A stretch of DNA of 33,094 nucleotides from Novosphingobium naphthalenivorans NBRC 102051 (GCF_001590985.1 NZ_BCTX01000060.1:1-33094); one strand, 5' to 3'. Positions 8,519 to 16,703 are shown, counted from the stretch's first letter. Program-made: numbers and translations. Notes: generated by a model not told the origin, from the sequence alone.

Positions 8519-9598
8519 ATGTATTCAGAAAGTGATCTGCAATCAGCCGTAGCTGCTGGTGCTATAAGCGCGGAAGCCGCTGATGCTTTGCGCACGCACG
8601 TCGCGTTGCGTCCTGCCATGCCATTTGCGGACGAAGAGAACATTCGCCTTATCACCGGCTTCAATGACATCTTCGTTGGAATCGCCTGCCTGTTGGTTGT
8701 CTTTTCCGGCGTTTTTGCGGGTGGGGACAAACACACATGGCTTGGCGGTCTCGCGGTTGCGATAGCAAGCTGGATAATGGCCGAAATTTTTACACGCAGA
8801 CGGCGCATGGCTCTGCCGTCAATCATATTACTGATCTCGTTTGTAGTTGGCCTTGGGTTATTCGCAGGTGGGCTTGGCGCACAGGCCATGCCTTCACACC
8901 GTATCCCACACAATTGGTCAGAAGGTGACTGGTACAGTTATGAACGCTACCCTTGGCAGATTGCACTCATCGCACTGAGTGCGGCAATCGCGGCAGGTAT
9001 CGGTGCGGTAGCCCACTGGCTGCGTTTTCACGTCGCCATAACAATCGCCGCCGGCACCGCCGCGCTCGTGTTACTACTGCTTTCGCTACTGGCCTGGACC
9101 ACCGGGCTTGAATTGCGGGCAAACCCGGTCATGGCTCCCGCTGCGTTCGCCTGCGGACTAGGAGTCTTCGCGTTCGCGATGCGATGGGATCTATCTGATC
9201 GTGAGCGCCGCACCCAGCGGGCCGATATAGCATTCTGGCTGCACCTTCTCGCGGCCCCACTGATTGCCCATCCGCTGTTCTTCTGGATAGGCGTGCTGGA
9301 TCATGGCCGTGCTTCCGTGCCGCAAGGCTTGGGCGTTCTGGGCATCTACCTCGTCTTTGCCATTGTGGCACTGATCGTGGATCGGCGGGCCTTGCTGGTT
9401 TCAGCACTGATCTATGTGCTCGTCGCGCTCAACGGGTTACTGGATCGCTTCGGCGCAATCGAGATAAACTTGGCGCTGACCACGCTGTTCATCGGTAGCG
9501 CATTGCTGGCACTATCTGTTTTCTGGGCTCCGCTGCGACGTCTTCTGATGGGCATTTCTCCCAAACAATGGCGTGACAGATTGCCTTCAACCGCCTGA
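8519..9598 (+). CDS. Multi-pass membrane protein of unknown function
   Basis: A 359-residue protein with roughly nine to ten hydrophobic helices between residues 45 and 340, preceded by a short soluble start (YSESDLQSAVAAGAISAEAADALR) that looks like a small helical domain. The general shape recalls DUF2157-type membrane proteins, but I cannot confirm a family. No catalytic motif is visible. Its DNA is clearly less GC-biased than that of its neighbours and uses AT-ending codons more often (for example ATA, TTA, GTA, CAT), which hints at later acquisition or low expression. GCGGGA lies just before the ATG. It ends two bases before the convergent DUF2794 gene. Confidence 0.8.
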   Translation: MYSESDLQSAVAAGAISAEAADALRTHVALRPAMPFADEENIRLITGFNDIFVGIACLLVVFSGVFAGGDKHTWLGGLAVAIASWIMAEIFTRRRRMALPSIILLISFVVGLGLFAGGLGAQAMPSHRIPHNWSEGDWYSYERYPWQIALIALSAAIAAGIGAVAHWLRFHVAITIAAGTAALVLLLLSLLAWTTGLELRANPVMAPAAFACGLGVFAFAMRWDLSDRERRTQRADIAFWLHLLAAPLIAHPLFFWIGVLDHGRASVPQGLGVLGIYLVFAIVALIVDRRALLVSALIYVLVALNGLLDRFGAIEINLALTTLFIGSALLALSVFWAPLRRLLMGISPKQWRDRLPSTA

Positions 9599-9600
9599 AG

Positions 9601-9975
9601 TCACCCCTCCACCACCTTCAGCAGCTTGCGCTCCAGCGGGCTGAGCACGCCCGCCAGTTCATGCCCTCGCTTGAGGACTTGCCCGGCCTCGCCGAATAGG
9701 GTCCACATGCCCTGCTTGCCGCGCAGGCTCGGGCGTTTCTCGATGCGCGCCTGCGGGCGTTCGGCGGCGCGGCGGAAAGCGCTGAAGTTGGCGGCATCCT
9801 TGCCGAAATCCATCGCATAGTCGCGCCAGAACCCGGCAGCGACCATGCGGCCGTAGAGATCGAGGATGCGCTGGAGTTCCAGCCGGTCGAACCCGACCTG
9901 CAGCGGGGTTCTGCCCGGAAAGGCGACAACACTGGCGGAAGCGGGGTTCGCCGGACCGGCAGGGCCTGCCGCCAT
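9601..9975 (-). CDS. DUF2794 family protein
   Basis: A 124-residue protein with the pattern of alphaproteobacterial DUF2794: FDRLELQRILDLYGRMVAAG, then WRDYAMDFGKDAANFSAFRRA, IEKRPSLRGKQGMWTLF and LKRGHELAGVL. The function of the family is unknown. No signal peptide or membrane segment is present, so it is probably cytosolic. Its start is 5 bases downstream of the cysE stop, so the two are very likely co-transcribed; whether this means a functional link with cysteine synthesis is unknown. The first 20 residues are Ala/Pro-rich and poorly structured, so a slightly later start is conceivable. Confidence 0.85.
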   Translation of the reverse strand: MAAGPAGPANPASASVVAFPGRTPLQVGFDRLELQRILDLYGRMVAAGFWRDYAMDFGKDAANFSAFRRAAERPQARIEKRPSLRGKQGMWTLFGEAGQVLKRGHELAGVLSPLERKLLKVVEG

Positions 9976-9980
9976 TCAGG

Positions 9981-10697
9981 TCACACGCCCTTGCAGGCCG
10001 GCTCGCTCGGCTTGTCCGCCTCGCGTCCCAGTTCCTCGTTGGCTGCCAGAAGCGCCTCGACCTGCTCGCGCAGGACCGCGACCTGCTCTTCGAGTTCATC
10101 GACGCGCTGGCTGCCCACCGGCTCGCATGGTTCCTTGCAGGGCGTGCCGTAGGGCATGAATTCCTTGGCGTAAGTCTCGGCCTTGACCAGCGTGGAGCGG
10201 GCCTTGACGCCGATCATCGTCGCGCCTTCGGGCACATCCTCGGTCACGACCGCGCTGGCGCCGATGCGCGCGCGCTTGCCGACCGTGACGGGGCCGATGA
10301 TCTGCGCGCCCGAGCCGACGATCACGTTATCCTCCAGCGTCGGGTGGCGCTTGCCGCCGACGCCATTGGTGGGATTGGAGCCGCCCAGCGTGACGCACTG
10401 GTAGATCGTGACATTGTCGCCGATATGCGCCGTCTCGCCGATCACGGTAAAGCCGTGGTCGATGAAGAAGTTCTTGCCGATCGTGGCGCCGGGATGGATG
10501 TCGATCGCGGTCAGGAAGCGCGAGAAATGGTTCACCGCGCGCGCCAGGAAGAACAGGCGGGCGTTGAACAGGCGGTGCGAAATCCTGTGCCAGAACAGCG
10601 CCCAGACACCCGGATAGAGCAGCACTTCCCAGCGCGAACGGGGCGCGGGATCGCGTGCGACCACAGAGTCCAGATAGCGGATCAGGTTACCCAGCAT
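9981..10697 (-). CDS. cysE: Serine O-acetyltransferase (EpsC type)
   Basis: This enzyme acetylates L-serine with acetyl-CoA to give O-acetylserine, the direct precursor of cysteine. The 238-residue protein has a helical N-terminal part (about 1-65) and a left-handed beta-helix built from hexapeptide repeats (about 66-170). Conserved serine-acetyltransferase segments are IDIHPGATIG, IDHGFTVIGETAHIG, TLGG and KRHPTLEDNV. The shortened N-terminal region is that of the EpsC subtype rather than enterobacterial CysE. The C-terminus carries an unusual extra tail with a likely coiled coil (about residues 199-228, QRVDELEEQVAVLREQVEAL) and two Cys residues around 185-190. It lies between hdaA (53 bases upstream) and DUF2794 (5 bases downstream). 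Confidence 0.95.
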   Translation of the reverse strand: MLGNLIRYLDSVVARDPAPRSRWEVLLYPGVWALFWHRISHRLFNARLFFLARAVNHFSRFLTAIDIHPGATIGKNFFIDHGFTVIGETAHIGDNVTIYQCVTLGGSNPTNGVGGKRHPTLEDNVIVGSGAQIIGPVTVGKRARIGASAVVTEDVPEGATMIGVKARSTLVKAETYAKEFMPYGTPCKEPCEPVGSQRVDELEEQVAVLREQVEALLAANEELGREADKPSEPACKGV

Positions 10698-10750
10698 TTC
10701 CCGTAAATCCCATCAATCCGGCCGCGATGCAAGTTTTGCCCCTGCCGCCG

Positions 10751-11374
10751 TCAATCCTCTTTCGTGGCGCCGCCCTTAGTCTCAATCAGCGCATCGCGCC
10801 AGATCGCCATTGTCGGCGCCTGCTTGCGCTCCAGACTGAGCCGGTCGATCGCGGCGACCAATCTCTCCACGCCCACATGGCTACGCTCGCACCGTCCTAC
10901 AAGATATTGCGTTGCGGAATGGTCAAGAACCAGCCCGCGCATCTCCGCATGGACTTCCATCAGCGCGATCAGCATCGCATCGTCCGGCTCGCCGATTTCC
11001 AGGTCGAGCGCGGCGCCGAGCCGCGAGGCGAGATCGGGCAGGCTCACTTGCCAGCAGCCCTCCCCGGTGCCGCGCGGGCGGTTGGCGACGATCAGCAGCG
11101 GACGGCCGCTTTCCTGCGCCCGGTTCCAGCGGTGGAACAGCGCGTCCTCGTCCCATGTCTCGGCATTGTCCACCGCGTCACCCAGCCCCGATTCCGTGAA
11201 CCAGCGGGCCAGCAGCGACTTGCCCGAGCGCGGCGGGCCAGTGAGAATCGCGGTGTGGAACGGCCACTGGCCGGGCTCCATCAGTGCATCGAGCACGCCA
11301 GCATTGGCATTGCCCACGACAATGCGCGGCGGACTGTCGCTTGCGGCGGACAGCGGGAGAGCAATCTGCCTCAT
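10751..11374 (-). CDS. hdaA: DnaA regulatory inactivator homologue (Hda/HdaA)
   Basis: Hda proteins bind the beta sliding clamp and stimulate ATP hydrolysis by DnaA, preventing re-initiation of replication. The 207-residue AAA+ protein begins MRQIALPL, and QIALPL fits the clamp-binding consensus QxxLPL at the extreme N-terminus, as expected for Hda. Walker A is GPPRSGKS (46-53). The segment VDNAETWDEDALFHRWNRAQESG corresponds to the Walker B region. SLPDLASRL (111-119) matches the box VII motif holding the arginine finger. The gene starts 7 bases after the DUF2066 stop, an association seen widely in proteobacteria, which supports the call. Confidence 0.92.
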   Translation of the reverse strand: MRQIALPLSAASDSPPRIVVGNANAGVLDALMEPGQWPFHTAILTGPPRSGKSLLARWFTESGLGDAVDNAETWDEDALFHRWNRAQESGRPLLIVANRPRGTGEGCWQVSLPDLASRLGAALDLEIGEPDDAMLIALMEVHAEMRGLVLDHSATQYLVGRCERSHVGVERLVAAIDRLSLERKQAPTMAIWRDALIETKGGATKED

Positions 11375-11381
11375 GCCCGGC

Positions 11382-12698
11382 CTAACGGCTGATCTTCAGC
11401 GCACCGCCGCCGGTCGAGACTTTCCAGCCCTGCCCGCGCAGGGCAGCGGCAAGGCGTTCGGCGCCGCCCGCAACCGTAACGCGCATGACCGACGTGCCGC
11501 CGATCGCGAGGCTGACAGTCGCCGCGCCCTGCACGCCTGGCACGCCGCGCACGGCGGCAAGCGCCCCGTCGACGGCAGCGGCGTCGGGCGTGGCGAACTG
11601 GATCGAAACGGTTTCGGTGGGCGCGCCGGAGACATCTTCTGCCGCGATCGTCGGCGCGGCCTGCGGTGCCGCGACCGCCTCGTCATCCTTCGGCATCAAC
11701 GCCGTGCGCAGCTGGTCAAAGGCGCGATCGAGCGCGGCGCGGCCGCTGTTGAGCGTCGGATCGGGCTTGAGCTGCCCCTGCGCCAGCGCGTCGCGGTACA
11801 GGCCGTCGACCCGCTCCACCGCCTGATCGAGCATGGCCGGCAGCTCGTCCTCGCTCTTCGCCGTCATGGTGAAGCTGCCAAGGAACGTATTGTCGAGGCC
11901 GTAGCGCGCGGTGAAAGTGCCCTTGACCGGGCCGCCGGGCCATTGCCGCTCCAGCCGGGCGACCGGAATCACCACATCCGCGGCATCGAACTGCCCCAGC
12001 AGGGTGCGCCACCACAGGCGGCTGCGCCGTCCCGGCTGGCCCGCGGTCAGAACCAGCGATTCGCCGCCGGCACCGCTGGGGCGCACATAGTCCACCGGAC
12101 TTGCCGCGGCCTGGAACTCTGCCCAGGCGCGTTGCCAGGGGCTGCGCACTTCGAATACCTGCCGCACGCCGCCCGAATAGAGCACCGGAATCACCAGCAT
12201 CGGCGCAGAACGGGGAATACCGGCACCGGGACCGCCCACGTACTGCCCGGCCTTGGTCTTGTCGAACACCACGCCGAGCTTCGCGATGTAGCGTCGCGGG
12301 CCGACCTGCTCGTGCTCGATCACCACCGAGGATACCATCGCATCGATCGATTCGACCGGCATGTCCGGTCCGCCCAGCTTCTTCCACGCAAGCTTTTCGG
12401 CCTGTTTCCAGCCTTCCAGCCGCGCATCGGCGCCAGTCTTGGCGGACACGTCGACGCTGATCCCGTCGACCTGGATGTCCTCGGAATTGACCAGCGGGGC
12501 AATGCCGCGGTCGCCTTCGATCTGCGCCATGAGTCGCGCGCCGCCGATCGCCAATGCCCCCACGGCAGCCGAAACCGCGAGCAGCGCCGCCGCGCGGCCT
12601 GCCAGTCCATTACGGGACAATCCATTACGGGCCAGTCCCTTGAGGGCCAGTCCATTGCGGGCCGGCCGCAGGAATTTGGGGGAGATCGTGAACGTCAT
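11382..12698 (-). CDS. DUF2066 domain-containing protein with N-terminal membrane anchor
   Basis: A 438-residue protein of unknown function. A basic N-terminus with four copies of a five-residue repeat (about RNGLA, residues 14-33) is followed by one hydrophobic segment (36-56), either an uncleaved anchor or a signal. The body resembles DUF2066, a family encoded beside hda and purM in many proteobacteria. It contains IQVDGISVDVSA, a region ending YIAKLGVVFD, and a C-terminal small alpha/beta module. The start MTFTISPKFL was chosen because it directly precedes the repeat and anchor; the frame stays open far into the opposite strand of purM, which I regard as a shadow. No strong ribosome-binding site is visible. 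It heads a likely DUF2066-hdaA-cysE-DUF2794 transcription unit. Confidence 0.82.
   Translation of the reverse strand: MTFTISPKFLRPARNGLALKGLARNGLSRNGLAGRAAALLAVSAAVGALAIGGARLMAQIEGDRGIAPLVNSEDIQVDGISVDVSAKTGADARLEGWKQAEKLAWKKLGGPDMPVESIDAMVSSVVIEHEQVGPRRYIAKLGVVFDKTKAGQYVGGPGAGIPRSAPMLVIPVLYSGGVRQVFEVRSPWQRAWAEFQAAASPVDYVRPSGAGGESLVLTAGQPGRRSRLWWRTLLGQFDAADVVIPVARLERQWPGGPVKGTFTARYGLDNTFLGSFTMTAKSEDELPAMLDQAVERVDGLYRDALAQGQLKPDPTLNSGRAALDRAFDQLRTALMPKDDEAVAAPQAAPTIAAEDVSGAPTETVSIQFATPDAAAVDGALAAVRGVPGVQGAATVSLAIGGTSVMRVTVAGGAERLAAALRGQGWKVSTGGGALKISR
12602..12661. repeat. Four tandem 15-base repeats inside the DUF2066 gene
   Basis: Four adjacent 15-base units follow the pattern CCAGTCCATTACGGG with a few substitutions (12602-12616, 12617-12631, 12632-12646, 12647-12661). 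Being a multiple of three, they keep the frame and encode a basic repeat of about RNGLA on the minus strand, just before the membrane segment. Copy number could vary between strains without a frameshift. Confidence 0.9.
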
Positions 12699-12767
12699 TG
12701 TCGAAACCGGGGGCCTTTTGCCCAAACGGCGATGGAAATCCAAGACGTAAAGCGCTAGGCGGCGCGA

Positions 12768-13871
12768 ATGTCCGAAGATAACTCCCCGAAGAGCTACTCC
12801 TACGAGCAGGCTGGCGTCTCGATCGCCGCCGGAAACGCGCTGGTAAAGGCCATCGCCCCGCTCGCCAAATCGACCGCACGCCCCGGCGCCGATGCCGAAC
12901 TGGGCGGCTTCGGCGGTTTCTTCGATCCGCGCGCGGCCGGATACAAGGACCCGCTGCTGGTCGCCGCGAACGACGGCGTGGGCACCAAGGTCAAGCTCGC
13001 CATCGATCATGACCGGCACGATCACATCGGCATCGACCTTGTCGCGATGTGCGTGAACGACCTGATCGTACAGGGCGCAGAGCCGCTGTTCTTCCTCGAC
13101 TACTTCGCCACCGGCAAGCTGGAGAACGGCGTGGCCGAGCGGGTCGTCGCCGGGATCGCCGAAGGCTGCAAGATGGCAGGCTGCGCCCTGATCGGCGGCG
13201 AGACGGCGGAAATGCCGGGGATGTATGCCGCGGGCGACTATGACCTCGCGGGCTTCTGCGTCGGCGCCGTGGAACGCGGCGAACAGCTGACCGGCGATCG
13301 CGTTTCGGCGGGCGACGTGCTGCTGGGCCTTGCCTCGTCCGGCGTGCACTCGAACGGCTATTCGCTGGTGCGACGCCTCGCGGCGGATAAGGGCTGGAAG
13401 CTCGACCGCCCGGCGCTGTTCGATCAGGAAACGCTGCTGATCGACGCGCTGATCGCGCCCACGCGCATCTATGTGAAGAGCCTGCTGCCCTTCATCCGCG
13501 CAGGGCGCATCCACGCCCTCGCCCACATCACTGGCGGCGGGCTGCTGGAGAATGTCCCGCGCGTCCTGCCGCAGGGCCTTCATGCCCGCATCGATGCGGG
13601 CGCCTGGGTCCAGCCGCGGCTGATGGCGTTCCTGCAGGCGCAGGGGCACATCGAACCGGCCGAGATGGCCCGCACGTTCAACTGCGGCATCGGCATGGTC
13701 CTCGCCGTCAATCCGCAGGACGCGGGCGCGCTCAAGGCCGAACTGGAAACGGCGGGCGAGGAAGTCTTCGTGATCGGCGCGATCGAGCCGGGCGACAAGG
13801 GCTGCACCGTCCAGGGCAGCGCCGACGACTGGTCTGCCCGCGAAGCCTGGGAAGCCGTGCACCTCGGCTAA
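12768..13871 (+). CDS. purM: Phosphoribosylformylglycinamidine cyclo-ligase (AIR synthase)
   Basis: PurM closes the imidazole ring, turning FGAM into aminoimidazole ribonucleotide with ATP. The 367-residue length fits the family. The start SYSYEQAGVSIAAGN, then GGFGGFFD, ANDGVGTKVKLA, GIDLVAMCVNDL and QGAEPLFFLDYFATGKL are standard AIR synthase segments. IGGETAEMPGMY and GLASSGVHSNGYSLVR complete the pattern. It diverges from DUF2066 with only 69 bases between starts, so both promoters must lie in that short stretch. Its usual partner purN is further down on the same strand but is separated by an inverted permease gene. Confidence 0.98.
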   Translation: MSEDNSPKSYSYEQAGVSIAAGNALVKAIAPLAKSTARPGADAELGGFGGFFDPRAAGYKDPLLVAANDGVGTKVKLAIDHDRHDHIGIDLVAMCVNDLIVQGAEPLFFLDYFATGKLENGVAERVVAGIAEGCKMAGCALIGGETAEMPGMYAAGDYDLAGFCVGAVERGEQLTGDRVSAGDVLLGLASSGVHSNGYSLVRRLAADKGWKLDRPALFDQETLLIDALIAPTRIYVKSLLPFIRAGRIHALAHITGGGLLENVPRVLPQGLHARIDAGAWVQPRLMAFLQAQGHIEPAEMARTFNCGIGMVLAVNPQDAGALKAELETAGEEVFVIGAIEPGDKGCTVQGSADDWSAREAWEAVHLG

Positions 13872-13901
13872 ATCCGGGCGAAACCGGGAATTCCCGGCGG
13901 G

Positions 13902-14969
13902 TCAGTCCGCCGGGTTCGGCTTGCCGGGAATGCTTTCGATGTCTTCGCCCAGCGTGTCGCGCAGGTAGAATTCGCGCACGCCGACGAAGGCCACGACCAG
14001 CAGCGCCCCGGCGAAGAATACGCCATAGACGCCGAACACCGCGCCCACGCCCAGAATCGTGAAGAGAGTCAGCGCCGGCGGGATGTTGACCACCTGGCGG
14101 TTTATCACCGGGGTCAGCATCCAGCCTTCCACCACCCGCACGATCAGATAGGCCGCAACCGTGCGCCACAGCACGTCGCCGCCCGCAGCGGCGGCCAGTC
14201 CGATCGACGGCAGCATCGCGACGGCCGGGCCGACATAGGGCACGAATTCCGAAAGCCCACCCAGAAGCCCCAGCGCCGCCCAGGATTCGAGCCCCGCCAG
14301 CCACAGCGAACCGCCGATAATCACGCTCATGGCAATCATCGCCACGAGCTTGGCCTTGAGCCACAGCCGCAGCGCCGCCGAGATCTCCTCCAGCGCGCGC
14401 TCCATGGTCGGCCGGGCGGGTGGCGGCGTCAGCAGGATCGCGGCCCGGCGATAGGGCCCGGGATTACCGGCAATGAACAGCGCGCCGACCAGAACGATCA
14501 GCAGGTTGACGAGGAACTGCCCGGCCCCGGATGCCAGTTCGCTGAGGCGGTTGGCGATCGTGCTTCCGCCCGCGGCCGCTTCGGACGCCTGCACGATGGC
14601 CCGGCCCACCGGAGTCGTCGAAAGCCCCTGCTCGATCTGGGACAAAGTGCCCGGAAGATTGCCCAGCATCCCCGCGAGTTCGCTGCCGAACTGCACGGTC
14701 AGCAGGTATCCGATGGCGCCGAACAGCGCGAGCACCAGCAATGTGCCCAAAGGCAGCGCCAGCCGCCAGCTTGCCAGCCCGAACCTTTGCAGCATCCGCG
14801 CCGAGCTGCGAAACGCAACCGCCCCGAGAACCGAACCGAAGGCCAGCAGCAAAAGGTCTGCCGCACGCCACACGATCAGCAGCACGCCGATCGCCAGAAC
14901 CGTCCACGCCAGCCGGCGCAAGTATCCCATATCGTCCGGATTCGGCCTGAACGGCGCGTTTGTCGTCAC
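13902..14969 (-). CDS. AI-2E family transporter / PerM-like permease
   Basis: A 355-residue inner-membrane protein with about eight membrane helices: a pair near the N-terminus, a long amphipathic soluble region around residues 85-150, then further helices including the family hallmark GGLSEFVPYVGPAVAMLP and PVINRQVVNIPPAL. Members of the family are credited with export of autoinducer-2 or with ion transport, but for most the substrate is unproven. The start is uncertain: GTG at 14969, with GGGGTGA seven bases upstream, seems best; ATG at 14930 (MGYLRRLAW) would remove 13 residues and not touch any helix. perM genes neighbour purM and hda in many proteobacteria, in agreement with this locus. 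Confidence 0.88.
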   Translation of the reverse strand: MTTNAPFRPNPDDMGYLRRLAWTVLAIGVLLIVWRAADLLLLAFGSVLGAVAFRSSARMLQRFGLASWRLALPLGTLLVLALFGAIGYLLTVQFGSELAGMLGNLPGTLSQIEQGLSTTPVGRAIVQASEAAAGGSTIANRLSELASGAGQFLVNLLIVLVGALFIAGNPGPYRRAAILLTPPPARPTMERALEEISAALRLWLKAKLVAMIAMSVIIGGSLWLAGLESWAALGLLGGLSEFVPYVGPAVAMLPSIGLAAAAGGDVLWRTVAAYLIVRVVEGWMLTPVINRQVVNIPPALTLFTILGVGAVFGVYGVFFAGALLVVAFVGVREFYLRDTLGEDIESIPGKPNPAD

Positions 14970-15121
14970 GTGCAATTCACCCCGCAGTTGCTCGCGCGCA
15001 GCCGAACGCATAGGGGATGTTCGCGCATGAGTACAGGCAGGCGGACCGGTATCGTTCGGACGGAGCGAACCGTCACCCCGCGCTGTTTCTTCAGGCGGCG
15101 CGAAGAACCGGAAAGGCGAGC

Positions 15122-16078
15122 ATGACGCAAGTGCGGGCAAAAGTGGCGGTAATGATTTCGGGCAGCGGCACCAACATGGCCGCGCTGCTCTATGCCAGCC
15201 GCGCCGACGACTGCCCTTACGAGATCGTGCTCGTCGCCGCCAACGATCCCGAGGCCAAGGGGTTGCGGCTGGCCGAGGCGGAAGGCGTGGCCACTTTCGC
15301 CCTTTCGCACAAGGGCATGAAGCGCGCGGAACACGATGCGGCGATGGACGCGGCAATCCGGGCATCGGGGGCGGAGTGGGTCGCGCTGGCGGGCTACATG
15401 CGCATCCTTACGCCGGAATTCGTCAGCAAGTGGGAAGGCCATATGGTCAACATCCACCCTTCGCTGCTGCCCAAGTACACTGGCCTCCACACGCATGAGC
15501 GGGCCATCGAAGCGGGCGACAGCCATGGCGGCGTGACGGTCCATCTGGTGACGGCCGAACTCGACGAAGGACCGATCCTCGGCCAGACCCCGGTGGCGAT
15601 CCTGCCCGGCGACACGCCCGACGCGCTTGCGGCGCGGGTTCTCATTGCCGAACATCAGCTCTATTCGCGTTGCCTGGCCAGGCTGGTGACGCGCGAGCGC
15701 AGTCCGGACTGGCTGCTCGAACAAGTCCGCACCCGCGCCATGGCGCTGCCCGAGGCGGACGAGGTGATCAGCCACGGAATGCCCTGCTTCGGTGTCATCA
15801 AGGGAAAGAAGTTCGCCTACTTCACGGCCGACCACCATGGTGACGACCGGATCGCCCTGCTGGTCAAGATCAGCGGGGCGGACGAGCAGGCGATGCTGAT
15901 CGACCAGGATGAGCAGGCCTATTTCCGGCCTGCCTATTTCGGCGACGGCTGGATCGGCATCCGGCTGGACATCGGCCGCAATGACTGGGAATCCATCGGC
16001 GAATGGCTGGCCCGCTCGTGGCGGGCCATTGCGCCGAAACGGCTGACAGTCCTGCTGGATGCAGCCGACGCGTTCTGA
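15122..16078 (+). CDS. purN: Phosphoribosylglycinamide formyltransferase fused to a MmcQ/YjbR-like domain
   Basis: The first part, about residues 5-190, is a folate-dependent GAR transformylase (third step of purine synthesis): GSGTN phosphate-binding loop at 14-18, GYMRIL, and the catalytic trio N110, H112 (NIHPSLLP) and D148 (ELDEGPI). Stand-alone PurN is usually about 190-220 residues; this protein has 318. The extra part, about 198-308, reads like the MmcQ/YjbR fold: TRAMALPEADEVISHGMPCFGV, KKFAYFT, ALLVKIS, YFRPAYFGDGWIGIRLD and SWRAIAPKRL. YjbR-type proteins adopt a CyaY-like, DNA-binding-like fold of uncertain role. The start follows GGAAAGG closely; a 35-codon upstream extension has no family similarity. 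The reading frame runs through both parts without interruption. Confidence 0.93.
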   Translation: MTQVRAKVAVMISGSGTNMAALLYASRADDCPYEIVLVAANDPEAKGLRLAEAEGVATFALSHKGMKRAEHDAAMDAAIRASGAEWVALAGYMRILTPEFVSKWEGHMVNIHPSLLPKYTGLHTHERAIEAGDSHGGVTVHLVTAELDEGPILGQTPVAILPGDTPDALAARVLIAEHQLYSRCLARLVTRERSPDWLLEQVRTRAMALPEADEVISHGMPCFGVIKGKKFAYFTADHHGDDRIALLVKISGADEQAMLIDQDEQAYFRPAYFGDGWIGIRLDIGRNDWESIGEWLARSWRAIAPKRLTVLLDAADAF

Positions 16079-16115
16079 CGCGGCTGCACCCGGCATAACG
16101 GCCAGTTCGATGTAA

Positions 16116-16370
16116 TCAGGCCGCCGTGTGCCGCGCTTCGCGAAGGACTTCGGCAATCCGGTCGAGCAGCGACAGCCGCTCTTTCTTCAGTTCCTCGAAC
16201 CGCTCGTCCGAAGTGACGTCGATTTCGGCTTCGATGCGCGTGATCGCGTGATTCACTTCATGATACCGGTCAGCCAACGCGGCAAAGTGCCCCTTGGTCA
16301 TCTTGAGCCGGTGCATCAAATCCACGTCGTCGGGAAATTCGGCGGCGAGATCGTGGGGCTTATGCGACAT
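16116..16370 (-). CDS. YdcH family (DUF465) small protein
   Basis: An 84-residue, very charged, probably all-helical protein. The pattern HDLAAEFPDDVDLMHRLKMTKGHFAALADRYHEVNHAITRIE matches the DUF465/YdcH family, small coiled-coil proteins of unknown function found across proteobacteria. The start MSHKPHDL is set by GGGAGA about eight bases upstream; the slightly earlier ATG at 16385 overlaps that ribosome-binding site and is rejected. It follows the 81-residue unknown gene in the same direction with an 87-base gap. Confidence 0.88.
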   Translation of the reverse strand: MSHKPHDLAAEFPDDVDLMHRLKMTKGHFAALADRYHEVNHAITRIEAEIDVTSDERFEELKKERLSLLDRIAEVLREARHTAA

Positions 16371-16457
16371 TCTTGCTTCTCCCATCTGAGATGCGCCGAA
16401 TTTAGCCTCGGCGCACAGTTTACGCGTTGCGCTGGATCAAGGGGTGCGCCGCCCCGG

Positions 16458-16703
16458 TCAGATTTCCGAATAGTCCACCATCGGGCGGCTTTCGCGCGTG
16501 CCGCGATAGAGCTTTTCCGGCTCCTTCGGGTCTCCAGCGATCAGCACGAAATCCTCGTGCACCTCAACCAGCGTCCCGACGAAGGGAAGCCCGCCAAGAC
16601 TGCCGTTGACACGGTAGCTGACGGTATCGCCGATCTTGAATGTCTTTTCGTCGAAATTGAATTCGAAGGGGCAGACTTCCCCTTCTTCACCCATGCCTTG
16701 CAT
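16458..16703 (-). CDS. Small conserved-looking protein of unknown function
   Basis: An 81-residue acidic protein beginning MQGMGEEGEVCPFEF. The middle alternates hydrophobic and polar residues (KIGDTVSYRVNGSLGGLPFVGTLVEVHEDFVLIAG), suggesting a small beta-barrel of the SH3 kind, but I do not recognise a family. The start at 16703 is supported by a strong GAGGAG about seven bases before it; the ATG six codons earlier would place that site inside the gene. It has no signal peptide or membrane helix. A perfect 9-base inverted repeat lies about 70-95 bases upstream. Confidence 0.7.
   Translation of the reverse strand: MQGMGEEGEVCPFEFNFDEKTFKIGDTVSYRVNGSLGGLPFVGTLVEVHEDFVLIAGDPKEPEKLYRGTRESRPMVDYSEI

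Noticed and set aside
12602..12661. A possible CRISPR-like array
   Set aside because: The 15-base units are adjacent without spacers and are in frame inside a coding gene; they are a coding tandem repeat.
10764..12758. A 664-codon plus-strand frame across hdaA and DUF2066
   Set aside because: It crosses two genes in antisense and is Ser/Arg/Ala-rich without domains, a typical high-GC artefact.
11382..13862. An 826-codon open frame on the minus strand extending the DUF2066 gene through purM
   Set aside because: Everything beyond 12698 is antisense to purM; its composition (His/Arg/Asp/Gly-rich) is typical of a shadow frame in GC-rich DNA, and the family similarity, repeat and anchor begin only at 12698.
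13902..15365. A longer permease reading to 15365
   Set aside because: The extra N-terminal part is Arg/Pro-rich, antisense to purN and unlike the family; translation more likely starts at 14969 or 14930.
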